Program-made: the position numbers and the translations under genes
In this document: one piece after another, positions 32,718-41,536 of the stretch
Position numbering within the stretch: the first letter of the stretch is position 1
Layout of the letters: each line of letters opens with the position of its first letter
Source: Nocardiopsis alborubida
Lineage (GTDB): Bacteria; Actinomycetota; Actinomycetes; Streptosporangiales; Streptosporangiaceae
Assembly: GCF_012396365.1 (NCBI RefSeq)
Contig: NZ_JAAXPG010000005.1
Span: 62,001-126,000 of the forward strand
Reading direction: 5' to 3'
Length of the DNA stretch: 64,000 nucleotides
The notes under the pieces: model-generated
The model's database searches: none
Told to the model about the DNA's origin: nothing
The model's input: the letters and a program-made list of their open reading frames with translations, nothing else

Positions 32718-32763
32718 GCCCGGCCCCGCACGCGTCGGGGCCGGGCACCTCCCCGGTGCCCGG
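32718..32763. terminator. Two mutually exclusive hairpins between convergent genes
   Basis: Stem A (32718-32728 with 32736-32746, 11 bp) and stem B (32741-32749 with 32755-32763, 9 bp) share bases 32741-32746. They lie between the RsbU-like gene and the convergent nitroreductase, and may act as one bidirectional terminator. Confidence 0.65.
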
Positions 32764-32804
32764 CCCCTCCGGTACTCGGCCCCTCGGGCGCGTCAGAGCG
32801 CGGA

Positions 32805-33410
32805 TCAGATTTCGGTGACGGCCTCGTCGTACTCCAGGCGCGGCAGGCGGTCGAACCACGCGTCCGGGCCCGGCCTGCCGATGTTCATGACCACCAGGGG
32901 ACGCAGCGTGGAGTCCTCGCCGAAGAACTCGCGGCGCACGCCCTCGGCGTCGAAGCCGGTCATCGGGCCGGCCGCCAGGCCGGCGGCGCGCACGCCCAGG
33001 AGCAGGTAGCCGATCTGGAGGAAGGCGTTCTGCAGGGCCATGCTCTCGCGGGCCTCGACGGGCATCCCGGAGAAGTTGTCCCGGGCGTCGGGCGCGACGG
33101 GGAAGGTCTTCGGGAAGTGCTCGTGGAAGTCGGAGTCCGCGGACAGGATCAGGGTGAGCGGCGCCGTCGAGGTCTTGGGGGCGTTGTTGCCCGCCATGTG
33201 CGGCACGAGGCGCTCGCGGGCCGGGGCCGAGCGCACCACGGTGACCCGCAGCGGCTGGTTGTTCATGGCGGTCGGGCCGTACTTGACCAGGTCGTGGATC
33301 GCGCGGACCTGCTCCTCGGTCACCGGCTCGTCGGTGAAGCTGTTCGCGGTGCGCGCGTCCCGGAAGAGCAGGTCCTGGGCCGCCTTGTCGAGAACCAGGG
33401 CGTCAGTCAT
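32805..33410 (-). CDS. Nitroreductase family protein (RutE/HadB-like)
   Basis: A 201-residue FMN-dependent reductase. The family opening LFRDARTANSFTDEPV, KYGPTAMNNQPLRVTVV and the C-terminal LRPLVVMNIG place it near the RutE (malonic semialdehyde reductase) branch. No rut pathway genes are adjacent, so the substrate is open. GAGGAA lies just before the ATG at 33410, which excludes a longer frame. It stands alone, with a 12-bp palindrome in its upstream region. Confidence 0.88.
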   Translation of the reverse strand: MTDALVLDKAAQDLLFRDARTANSFTDEPVTEEQVRAIHDLVKYGPTAMNNQPLRVTVVRSAPARERLVPHMAGNNAPKTSTAPLTLILSADSDFHEHFPKTFPVAPDARDNFSGMPVEARESMALQNAFLQIGYLLLGVRAAGLAAGPMTGFDAEGVRREFFGEDSTLRPLVVMNIGRPGPDAWFDRLPRLEYDEAVTEI

Positions 33411-33474
33411 GTGTTTCCTCGTCGTGCTCGTGGTGTGGCGGGGGGCCGTGCGGAGTCGGCTCCGACAGGGACCA

Positions 33475-33486
33475 CAACACTTGTTG
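33475..33486. promoter_or_regulatory. Palindrome upstream of the nitroreductase gene
   Basis: CAACA-2-TGTTG lies about 65 nt upstream of the start codon in an AT-richer stretch between two left-facing genes. It is a candidate operator. Confidence 0.35.
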
Positions 33487-33522
33487 ACGAGGAAGATATT
33501 TCTTGGAGAGTTAGAAGTGGGG

Positions 33523-34677
33523 TCAATCACGCACGGGAGTGCGCTGGCGACTCCGCGGGGGCGGCACGACGGGCAGAGGCTCGCCGGAGGCCTCGTCCGC
33601 CCACGCCTCCAGACGCTTGACGAACAGGCGCGCCTGGACCGGCCAGTGGAAGGAGGCCCGCGCGATCCGGTGCCCGGTGCTCGCCAGGTTCCGGCGCAGC
33701 TCCTCGTCCCGGCGCAGCCGCAGAACCGACTCCGCCGCGGCCGACACGTCCCCGAACGGCACCACCAGGCCCGACGGGCCCTCGGGGCGGCCGGTCACCA
33801 GCTTCTGGGCCATCGGGTTGGGCGTGGTCACCACCGGCAGGCCGTGCGCCATGTACTCCACGACCTTGGTCGGCATCGAGTGCCGGTAGTTGGGCGTGTC
33901 GTGCAGCAGGCTCAGCCCCGCCATGGCGCCCGCGCAGATCCGCAGCGCCCGGTCGTTGGGCACGAACCCGTACCAGTTGAGGACGTCCTCCTGCTGGGCC
34001 TCGCGCAGCAGCGGCCGCACCCCGGCGTCGGCGCCGCCGATCACCTCCAGGCGCACACCGTGCGGGCGCAGCATGCGTCCCAGCTCCACCAGTTCGCGAG
34101 CGCCGCGCGCCTCGGACACCTGGCCCAGGTACACGATCCGGTCGTCGCCCGGCTCGCGCGCCGGGAACTCCGGCACGTCGGTGGTGTTGGGCACCACCGG
34201 GTGCTCCAGGCGGAACCGGGAGCGGTACCCCTCCTCGGCCAGCAGCAGCCGCATCCGCCGCTCCGCGTGCCGCTCGAAGGAGCGCACCACCGTGCCCAGC
34301 GGACGCCGCAGCGCCCGGGGCACCCACGCCTTGGTGAGCAGGGCCGCGGCCGTGTCCTCGTGCACGTCCCACACCGTCACCGGGCGCCTGGACGGCAGGG
34401 CCAGCAGGAGTTCGGGGTCGTGGAAGAGCAGCAGGTCGGCCATGGGCGCCTGCTCGGCGAGCACCGCGCGGGCGGCGCGCAGCGAGGCGAGCCGTTCGCG
34501 CCCCGAGGCGCGCGGCACGTCCACCGAGCGCAGTTCCGACCACGGGGTCACCCCGCACTCGCGGAACGGCGCCACATAGGTCACGGTGTGTCCGGCGTCC
34601 AGCAGGGCGCGGATCTGCCGGTGCAGGATCCGTGCGTCCTCCGGGTGGTGCACCACCGTGGCCACGAGCGCGTGCAT
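33523..34677 (-). CDS. Family 4 glycosyltransferase
   Basis: A 384-residue GT-B enzyme. It opens with MHALVATVVHHPEDARILHR, and the donor-binding half contains RIVYLGQVSEARG and the GT4 motif TKVVEYMAHGLPVVTT with the conserved Glu. It probably transfers a nucleotide sugar in the ManNAcA-type glycan locus. The ATG at 34677 fits the family start and has AGGTG 6 nt upstream; a GTG at 34686 is too close to that site. The Pro/Arg-rich C-terminal tail is basic. Confidence 0.88.
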   Translation of the reverse strand: MHALVATVVHHPEDARILHRQIRALLDAGHTVTYVAPFRECGVTPWSELRSVDVPRASGRERLASLRAARAVLAEQAPMADLLLFHDPELLLALPSRRPVTVWDVHEDTAAALLTKAWVPRALRRPLGTVVRSFERHAERRMRLLLAEEGYRSRFRLEHPVVPNTTDVPEFPAREPGDDRIVYLGQVSEARGARELVELGRMLRPHGVRLEVIGGADAGVRPLLREAQQEDVLNWYGFVPNDRALRICAGAMAGLSLLHDTPNYRHSMPTKVVEYMAHGLPVVTTPNPMAQKLVTGRPEGPSGLVVPFGDVSAAAESVLRLRRDEELRRNLASTGHRIARASFHWPVQARLFVKRLEAWADEASGEPLPVVPPPRSRQRTPVRD

Positions 34678-34858
34678 CGAGTTCACCTACCTGTGTCGCC
34701 GTCTGAGGCCCTCTCGGGCGGATCGGCCGGGCCGCTCCTCCCGGGGCGGTATCAGCTCTTCGTCACGGTATTCAGCGGGGGAGACGCGCCGAGGAAAGCC
34801 CGGTGGCCGCACGGGGTGCAGCGGGTGAACCTTCGGTCAGGGGAAGGTGAACGCCGAA

Positions 34859-34901
34859 AGGCACGCCGATGGACGGGGCGTGCGTCCGGATCGGCGTGCC
34901 T
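34859..34901 (-). terminator. Hairpin after wecC
   Basis: A 12-bp perfect stem (34859-34870 with 34890-34901) encloses an inner 5-bp stem (GGACG/CGTCC). It lies 17 nt beyond the wecC stop. Confidence 0.8.
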
Positions 34902-34917
34902 GGCGGGCGGGGCTAGG

Positions 34918-36339
34918 TCACAGGACCTGGAAGCCCTCGCGGGTGACGTGGCGCCGCACCTGCGAGGGGACCGCGGAGTCCGTCTCGGGGTCGGGGCGGC
35001 GCAGCACGCCCCGGGTGTCCAGGAGCAGCCGCGCGTACTCCTCCAGCCGCTTGGGCCGGTACTCGGCGTGGTCGGTGAGCAGGATGGTCAGGTCGGCCTC
35101 GGCCAGGGCGCGGTCCAGGTCGGTGGACCTGGGCACGTCCACGCCGTCGACCTGCCAGGACTCCACGTGCGGGTCGTGGTAGGTCAGCGTGGCGCCCTTG
35201 GCGGCCAGCTTGCGCGCGACCGGGCGGGCCGGGGACTCGCGCTGGTCGGCGATGTCGGCCTTGTAGGTGACGCCCAGCAGCAGCACCTTGGAGCGCGACA
35301 GCGCCAGGCCGGAGTCGTTGAGCAGCTCCTGCGCCCGCTGGATGACGTAGGAGGGCATGCGGCCGTTGATCTCCTGGGCCAGCTCCACGAACCGGAACGG
35401 GTAGCCGAGGGTCTTGACCTTGTACGACAGGTAGTTCGGGTCGATGGGGATGCAGTGTCCGCCCACGCCCGGGCCCGGGTAGAAGGCCTGGAAGCCGAAC
35501 GGCTTGGTGGCCGCCGCGGCGATGGAGTCCCACAGGTCCACGCCCAGCTCCTGGCAGAAGATGGCCATCTCGTTGACCAGGGCGATGTTGACGTGGCGGT
35601 AGGTGTTCTCCAGCAGCTTGGCCATCTCCGCCTCGCGGGTGCCGCGCGCCCGCACCACCGTGTTCACGAAGGCGCCGTAGAAGTCCGCCGCGGCCTCCCC
35701 GCACTCCGGCGTCAGGCCGCCGACCACCTTGGGCGTGTTGGCCACGCCGAAGGTCGGGTTGCCCGGGTCGATGCGCTCGGGCGAGAAGGCCAGGTGGAAG
35801 TCGGCGCCCGCGACCAGGCCGGACTTCTCCAGCAGCGGGCGGACGACCTCCTCGGTGGTGCCGGGGTAGGTGGTCGACTCCAGGATCACCAGGGTGCCGG
35901 GCTGCAGCTGGGCGGCGATCGTCTCGGCCGCGGACGTGACCGCGCCCAGGTCGGGGCCGCCCTCGGCCGACAGCGGCGTGGGCACGCAGATCACGATGGT
36001 GCGCGTGGCGGCCAGGCAGGCCGGGTCGGTGGTCGCGGTGAAACCGCGGTCCAGCATTTCGCGGACGTCCTCGGCGGAGAGGTCGTCCACGTGCGACACG
36101 GCGTTGTTGAGCCCGGCGACGACGCGGTCGCTCACGTCCAGACCGGTGACCTTCAGGCCAGCGGACACGGCCTCGGCCGCCAGCGGCAGGCCGACGTAGC
36201 CGAGGCCGAGAACGACGAGGTCGCTGACCGCACCGGCGGACTGCTCGGAGACAAGGGCTGGGTTGGAGGCTGCGGCATCCACTTCGTGGTCACACTCGCA
36301 TTCATCTCGTGAACGGGCGTAAATAGCGGGGAGTGCCAT
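34918..36339 (-). CDS. wecC: UDP-N-acetyl-D-mannosamine dehydrogenase-type enzyme
   Basis: A 473-residue nucleotide-sugar dehydrogenase. After an unusual ~38-residue N-terminal extension (Cys/Glu-rich CECDHEV) comes the Rossmann motif GLGYVGLPLAAEA. SPERIDPGNP and the catalytic C296 in GVGGHCIPIDPN follow, and SPERIDPGNP is typical of the WecC/WbpA branch. It would oxidise UDP-ManNAc to UDP-ManNAcA. The WecB-type epimerase gene 2 kb away supplies UDP-ManNAc. The ATG at 36339 lacks a clear ribosome site; the extension makes a later start possible. Confidence 0.88.
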   Translation of the reverse strand: MALPAIYARSRDECECDHEVDAAASNPALVSEQSAGAVSDLVVLGLGYVGLPLAAEAVSAGLKVTGLDVSDRVVAGLNNAVSHVDDLSAEDVREMLDRGFTATTDPACLAATRTIVICVPTPLSAEGGPDLGAVTSAAETIAAQLQPGTLVILESTTYPGTTEEVVRPLLEKSGLVAGADFHLAFSPERIDPGNPTFGVANTPKVVGGLTPECGEAAADFYGAFVNTVVRARGTREAEMAKLLENTYRHVNIALVNEMAIFCQELGVDLWDSIAAAATKPFGFQAFYPGPGVGGHCIPIDPNYLSYKVKTLGYPFRFVELAQEINGRMPSYVIQRAQELLNDSGLALSRSKVLLLGVTYKADIADQRESPARPVARKLAAKGATLTYHDPHVESWQVDGVDVPRSTDLDRALAEADLTILLTDHAEYRPKRLEEYARLLLDTRGVLRRPDPETDSAVPSQVRRHVTREGFQVL

Positions 36340-36385
36340 TGCTCAGTGCGTTGGACGTCCGAGTGTAGGCACGTGTTGTCCACGC

Positions 36386-38197
36386 TTACGGGTTCTGGCC
36401 TGGTTCGGTCATTTCTCGAATCTGAACCCGATACGCCTGGTTGTAGCGGTATGCGGCCTCGGCCCAGGTGCGGTCAGCGCCGACGAGGCTGCGACCTGCA
36501 CTGCCGTAGGAGATCCGCTTTTCATGACTGTAAGCGAGTTTTGTCAGCACATCGGCTAGGGTCGCCGATTCGCCCGCCGGAATTAACTCTCCGGTCACTC
36601 CCGGTTCCACGATCTCTCGCAACGCGGGAAGATCACTGGCCACCACCGGAAGCCCGCCCGCCATGGCCTCCACGGGTTTGAGCGGGGTGACCAGACGGCA
36701 CACCCGCTCGTCGCGCCGCGGCACCGCGAACACGTCCAGGGCGGCGTGGTGGTCGCGCACCCGCGCGGCCGGGACCCGGCCGGTGAAGTGCGCGGCCCCC
36801 TCCAGGCCCAGCGAGTCGGCCAGGGAGCGCAGCGCGGGCAGCTCGGGGCCGTCCCCCACCACCAGGGCGTGCGCCGCCTCCCCGCGTTCGCGCATCAGGG
36901 CCACCGCCTCCAGCAGCGTGTCCAGGCCCTCGTAGCCGAAACAGCTGGTGGTGGTGCCCACCACGAAGTCCTCGCCGCCGATCCCCAGCTCCGCCCGCAC
37001 CCCGGCGCCCGAGGGCAGCGGCGCCAGGAAGGAGGAGTCCACCGCGTTGGGCACCACCAGCAGGCGCTCGCGCGGCACGCCGCGCGCCTCGATGTCGGCG
37101 CGCATCGTCTCGCCCAGGGTCACCACCAGGTCGGCGGCCAGCATGCACTCGGTCTCGCTCGCGCGCTCGGCCCGGTAGAAGGCGTCGTCCACGCTGCGCG
37201 AGGGGTCGCGCGAGAGCCACGACTCCTCCAGGAAGCCCCGCACCTCGTACACCACCGGCAGGCCGAACCTGCGGCCCAGCTCCAGGGCCAGGCGGGCGTT
37301 GTGGTGGTTGCTCGCGGCGTGCAGCACGTCGGGCCGCAGCGCCTCCACCAGCTCCGACCCCAGCCGCACCCCCGCGGCCAGCTCCCGCGCGGCGTCGGCG
37401 GGCGCCGTCCAGGGGAACAGCCGGTGGTAGGGGACGCCGTCCACCCGCACCAGCGTGCGGGGGTCGGGGACCCCCTTGACCAGCGGGTATCCCGCCCGGG
37501 TGACCACGTGCACGTCCATCCCGGCCTCGCGCTGGGCGACCGCGATCTTGTGGGTGCGCTGGGTGTAGCCCGCGTTGGTGTGCGGCAGCGCGTTGGTCAC
37601 CAGATGCAGCACCCGCAGACCCGCCCCGGGTGACGCCGGATCCCCTGCCACACGCCACCGTTCACCCTCCGACGTCTCCGGTCGCCGAGCGTTCACCGTG
37701 GCGTCGGGCGGCGTTCGTGGATCGCGGGTTAACGTGATGGCGTGACGGTCAGGCGACGTGGACGGGGGCGTGGCGACAGCGCGTCCCGTGGCCAGGGCCG
37801 TCCGGTACTCCGCGGCCTCCCGGAGAGCGCCTTCCGGAAGCTGTTCGACCAGCTCCCGGGCGGTGGCCGCGTCTCCTGCCGCCAGGCAGGCCGCCACCAG
37901 GCGGCCCACCCGGCGGGGGGAGGCACCGCTCGCCGCGGCGAGCACCGCCTCGCGGGCGTCCGCGCGCCGGCCCTGGTCCCACAGGGCGTAGGCGCGGGCC
38001 AGGCCGCCCGCCCGGGAGGCCAGGGCGCGCACCGCGCGCCGCGGCGGACCGGGCGTCAGCCGCAGCGTCAGCAGCGGCAGCCGGGCCGGTTCGGCCCGCA
38101 GGTGTCGCCAGGCCAACGAGAGGGTGAACGTCGCCGCCCGCGGCCAGCGGGTGCGCGGACGCGGAACCTGGGATTCGGAAGCTTGGGTGTCATGCAC
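36386..38197 (-). CDS. Family 4 glycosyltransferase with helical N-terminal extension
   Basis: A 603-residue protein. The first ~190 residues are helical, Ala/Arg/Leu-rich and TPR-like (ACLAAGDAATARELVEQLPEG), then a linker. The GT-B domain (~195-590) has LHLVTNALPHTNAGYTQRTH, FVVGTTTSCFGYEG and the donor motif PLKPVEAMAGGLPVVASD. The C-terminal ~60 codons are noticeably AT-richer than the rest. It faces left and is divergent from wecB, suggesting a shared control region. Acceptor and sugar are unknown. Confidence 0.85.
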   Translation of the reverse strand: MHDTQASESQVPRPRTRWPRAATFTLSLAWRHLRAEPARLPLLTLRLTPGPPRRAVRALASRAGGLARAYALWDQGRRADAREAVLAAASGASPRRVGRLVAACLAAGDAATARELVEQLPEGALREAAEYRTALATGRAVATPPSTSPDRHAITLTRDPRTPPDATVNARRPETSEGERWRVAGDPASPGAGLRVLHLVTNALPHTNAGYTQRTHKIAVAQREAGMDVHVVTRAGYPLVKGVPDPRTLVRVDGVPYHRLFPWTAPADAARELAAGVRLGSELVEALRPDVLHAASNHHNARLALELGRRFGLPVVYEVRGFLEESWLSRDPSRSVDDAFYRAERASETECMLAADLVVTLGETMRADIEARGVPRERLLVVPNAVDSSFLAPLPSGAGVRAELGIGGEDFVVGTTTSCFGYEGLDTLLEAVALMRERGEAAHALVVGDGPELPALRSLADSLGLEGAAHFTGRVPAARVRDHHAALDVFAVPRRDERVCRLVTPLKPVEAMAGGLPVVASDLPALREIVEPGVTGELIPAGESATLADVLTKLAYSHEKRISYGSAGRSLVGADRTWAEAAYRYNQAYRVQIREMTEPGQNP

Positions 38198-38336
38198 GGT
38201 CAGTCACACAACCACGCGGACGTGACCGTACGGTGACACCACGGCGACACGGACGGGACGGCTCGGGCAAGGAACGCCGCCGAACCACACCAGTCCCGCC
38301 GGTAACGGCGGGAACACCACCCCAACAGAAGGAAGC

Positions 38337-39455
38337 GTGAGAGCCGTGGCAACGAGTGCCCCCCTGGGGAGCCAGGACACCGGGATCGTGCACGTCGTCG
38401 GCGCGCGCCCCAACTTCGTCAAGGCAGCGCCCGTCGTCTCCGCCCTGCGCGGACGCGGCGCCCACCAGGCGGTCGTGCACACCGGCCAGCACTACGACGA
38501 CCGCATGTCCGCCGTGTTCTTCCGCGACCTGGGCCTGCCCACCCCCGACGTCGACCTCGGCGTCGGCTCGGGCTCCCACGCCGCCCAGACGGCCGCGCTC
38601 ATGGTGGGCCTGGAGCAGGAGTTCGCCGAGCGCCGGCCCGGCATGGTGGTCGTCTACGGCGACGTCAACTCCACCGTGGCCGCGGCCCTGGTCGCCGCCA
38701 AGCTGCACGTCCCCGTCGCCCACGTGGAGGCGGGGCTGCGCTCCTTCGACAACACCATGCCCGAGGAGATCAACCGCCGGGTCACCGACCAGCTCAGCGA
38801 CGTGTGCTTCGCCACCAGCCCGGAGGCCGTCGGCCACCTGGCCGCCGAGGGCGTCCCGCCCTCCCGCGTCCACCTGGTCGGCAACCCCATGATCGACACC
38901 CTCCTGGGCAACCTCGACCGCTTCGACGCCGACGCCCTGCGCGAGCGCCTCGACCTGCCCGAGCGCTACGTCGCCGCCACCCTGCACCGGCCCGCGAACG
39001 TGGACGACCCCGACACCGTCGCCCGCCTCGCCGCGCGCCTGCACGAGATCGCCGACCTCGCCGACGTGGTCATGCCCGTGCACCCGCGCGGCAAGGCCGC
39101 CTTCGACCGGGCCGGACTCGGCGACCACCCGCGCGTGCGGCTCCTCGAACCCCTGGGCTACCTCGACTTCGTCGCGCTCACCCGCGGTGCCGCCGCCGTG
39201 GTCACCGACTCCGGCGGCGTCCAGGAGGAGACCACCGTCCTCGGGGTCCCCTGCCTGACCCTGCGCCCCAACACCGAGCGCCCCGTCACCATCACCCACG
39301 GAACCAACCAGCTCGTCACGGAGGCCGACCTCCTCCAGGCCGTCACCAAGGTCCTGCACGGGCGGACCCCGGAGCGGATCGGCGACACCCCGCCCCTGTG
39401 GGACGGCCGCGCGGGGGAGCGCATCGCCTCCGTGCTCACCCAGTGGTCGAGGTGA
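38337..39455 (+). CDS. wecB: UDP-N-acetylglucosamine 2-epimerase (non-hydrolysing)
   Basis: A 372-residue enzyme that interconverts UDP-GlcNAc and UDP-ManNAc. It has the opening VVGARPNFVKAAPVV, the substrate segments HTGQHYDDRMS and VYGDVNSTVAAAL, the active-site HVEAGLRSFD and the regulatory/UDP site TDSGGVQEE with RPNTERP. It would feed the WecC-type dehydrogenase. The start is uncertain: GTG 38337 lies only 3 nt after AAGGA, GTG 38346 about 12 nt after. A divergent GT gene lies 139 nt upstream. Confidence 0.95.
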   Translation: MRAVATSAPLGSQDTGIVHVVGARPNFVKAAPVVSALRGRGAHQAVVHTGQHYDDRMSAVFFRDLGLPTPDVDLGVGSGSHAAQTAALMVGLEQEFAERRPGMVVVYGDVNSTVAAALVAAKLHVPVAHVEAGLRSFDNTMPEEINRRVTDQLSDVCFATSPEAVGHLAAEGVPPSRVHLVGNPMIDTLLGNLDRFDADALRERLDLPERYVAATLHRPANVDDPDTVARLAARLHEIADLADVVMPVHPRGKAAFDRAGLGDHPRVRLLEPLGYLDFVALTRGAAAVVTDSGGVQEETTVLGVPCLTLRPNTERPVTITHGTNQLVTEADLLQAVTKVLHGRTPERIGDTPPLWDGRAGERIASVLTQWSR

Positions 39456-39785
39456 ACCCGATGACACACGAACACCGCGCACCCGTTCCCGCACCCAGGA
39501 ACGCCAGCGCACGGGAGCGCGCCGTACGGGGCGCGGTCCCGGTCCAGGCACGCGGGGCCCGCCGGAGAGCGGCCCCGATTCCCCCGCAGCGGTCCAGGTG
39601 ATCCACCATGGCACACGTCCCTCCATCCGTCCCGCACCCCAGAGGCCCCGCCGGGCCCGCGACACGCCTGGCCAAGGGCATCCGCACCCGGCCGGGCGCG
39701 CGCAGGGTGCACCGCACGTCGCAGTCGGACCCGACGCACGGCGCGGTGGTTTCGCCGAACCGAACCGAACACAAGGTGGCAGACC
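39456..39785. other. Gap with no supported gene
   Basis: About 330 bases lie between wecB and the coiled-coil protein. Two short frames (ATG at 39461, about 46 codons; ATG at 39608, 63 codons) are Arg/Pro-rich with weak or no ribosome sites and look like chance frames. No hairpin of note. Confidence 0.45.
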
Positions 39786-41498
39786 GTGAAACGGCGTGAA
39801 CAGAGCCAGACCGAACAGCTCAGGCAGGCGCTGGCCGAGCGCGAGGCCCAGCTCCAGGAGGCGCGCACCCGGCTCGCCGCCCTGGAGGGCTCCACCTCGC
39901 TCCAGGTGGGCAAGGCGCTCACGGCCGCCGCGAAGCGCCCCGGCCGGTCCCTGGTCAAACTTCCCCGTGACCTCTACCGCCTCTGGCGCAGCAGCGGCAC
40001 CACCAGGCACACCGAGCGCCGCCGCGGCGGTGCCGAGCCGGTCCGCTCCTTCGACGCCGAGCGCCAGGAGTCGCGCCTGCTCACCGGCCTGACCGGCGGC
40101 AGGGAGGACCTGCTGGTCGCCGCCACGGTCGTCGGCCCCTCCATCGCGGAGGCGATCGACCCCTACGTGCGCTCGGTGCCCCTGCGCCCGCACGACGCCC
40201 AGATCGTCATGGACGGCGTCGACGTGGACCTGGTCCTGGTCTCGGCCTCGGCCGCGGCCCCCGGGTCGCCGTGGGCGCACGTGGGCGACCCCGCGGCCGC
40301 CGACCGCACCCGCGCCCTGCACTGGGTGCTGGAGTCCGCCGCCTCCCGAGGCATCCCCACGGTGCTGCTCGACGACGTCCCCTCGCCGCCCGCCCTGCGC
40401 GAACTGGGCTTCGACAGGGTCCACCGGGGCGACGCCGGGGTCCCCCTCCACCTGTTCAACCCCGTGGCCGCCGACCTGACGCCCGGACCCGAGGCGGTGT
40501 TCGTGCGCGTCCACCGCGAGGAGCCCGTCCCCGACGTCCTCGCCGAGCTGGGCGCGGGCGTGGTGGAGGCCGACTCCCGTGACCTGGCCGACGCCCTGCG
40601 CGCCGCCAACGTCGCCGTCGTCGCGCCCCTGACCGCGGAGGAGGCCCGGCTGCACCGTCGCGCCTGGGCCTGCGGCACCCGCGCGGTCACCGCGGGGGAG
40701 GGACTGGCCGTCACGGTGCCGCGCATGCGCGCCGAGGAGCCCACCGCGGCCGAGCAGCGGGGCATGCTCCGCCAGGTCTTCCTGCGCGAGGCCACCCCGG
40801 TCCGCCTCGCCGAGGTCCTGGACGGCCTGGACTTCCCGCCCGGCACCCCCGGTCCGGAACTGCCGCTGCGCGGCCGCTCCGTGGCCGTCCTGGCCGACCC
40901 GGCGGGGGAGGCCGACGCCGACCGGCTCGCCGACGACCTGCTGGCCGCCGCTCTCAGGCCCGCCGAGGTGGTCGTGCCCGGCGCGGCCTCCCGCCTGCCC
41001 GGGATCCAGCGGCTGCGCGCCGAGGGCGTCACCGTGCGCACGGTGCGCTTCAGCGCCCCGGACACCCCCGAGGAACTCACCCGAGACGAGCCCGGCGTCC
41101 GCGCCGGGGAGCCCTGGGCCGCCCTGGCCGAGCGCGCCACCGCGCCGTGGTCGCACCTGTGGACCGCTCCGGTCGGCCGCAGGCGCCTGGCCGACCTGGT
41201 GTGCGCCGTGGAGTGCACGGACGCCGACGCGGTCGGTACCGTCGACGCGACGGCCCCCGAGCCGGGCGAGCACGGTTTCTTCGACCGTCCGGACACCGCG
41301 GACCGTCAGTACGTCTTCGTCAGCGCGGTCGTGCCGGAACTGGTCCGCACCACGCTGCTGAGGCGCGGCTGGGACCCGGCGGAGTGGAACCGCCGCGGTA
41401 CCCGGCTCCTGGCCCTGGGCCCCGACCACGGGACGGGCGACGACGCGGAGGACCCCGTGTCCGACGCGGCGGATGCCTCGACCGGCGCCGTCGGATGA
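39786..41498 (+). CDS. Unknown protein with coiled-coil start, glycan-locus associated
   Basis: A 570-residue protein I cannot assign. Residues 1-38 form a coiled coil (AEREAQLQEARTRLAALEG). Then comes the segment 'STSLQVGKALTAAAKRPGRS' and LPRDLYRLWR, a pattern often placed at the start or end of glycosyltransferases in capsule loci. The rest has Rossmann-like alternation (RSVAVLADPAGEADADRLAD, VSAVVPELVRTTLLRRGWDP) but no DxD, catalytic or donor motif I can see. It may be a degenerate transferase or a scaffold for the locus. AAGGTGG precedes the GTG at 39786. It runs to within 38 nt of the next transferase. Confidence 0.6.
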   Translation: MKRREQSQTEQLRQALAEREAQLQEARTRLAALEGSTSLQVGKALTAAAKRPGRSLVKLPRDLYRLWRSSGTTRHTERRRGGAEPVRSFDAERQESRLLTGLTGGREDLLVAATVVGPSIAEAIDPYVRSVPLRPHDAQIVMDGVDVDLVLVSASAAAPGSPWAHVGDPAAADRTRALHWVLESAASRGIPTVLLDDVPSPPALRELGFDRVHRGDAGVPLHLFNPVAADLTPGPEAVFVRVHREEPVPDVLAELGAGVVEADSRDLADALRAANVAVVAPLTAEEARLHRRAWACGTRAVTAGEGLAVTVPRMRAEEPTAAEQRGMLRQVFLREATPVRLAEVLDGLDFPPGTPGPELPLRGRSVAVLADPAGEADADRLADDLLAAALRPAEVVVPGAASRLPGIQRLRAEGVTVRTVRFSAPDTPEELTRDEPGVRAGEPWAALAERATAPWSHLWTAPVGRRRLADLVCAVECTDADAVGTVDATAPEPGEHGFFDRPDTADRQYVFVSAVVPELVRTTLLRRGWDPAEWNRRGTRLLALGPDHGTGDDAEDPVSDAADASTGAVG

Positions 41499-41536
41499 GC
41501 CGTACGGGCAACGAGAAAGCATCCGAAGGGAAGAAC

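Noticed and set aside
29950-32859. 969-residue frame opposite the RsbX/RsbU-like genes
   Set aside because: It is a shadow of intact PP2C genes with complete motifs on the other strand.
33040-36312. 1090-residue open frame on the plus strand
   Set aside because: It mirrors the nitroreductase, glycosyltransferase and wecC genes; its Gln/His/Arg-rich sequence has no family features.
39608-39799. Small ORF (63 codons) between wecB and the coiled-coil gene
   Set aside because: No clear ribosome site, Arg/Pro-rich, and overlaps the next gene in a different frame.
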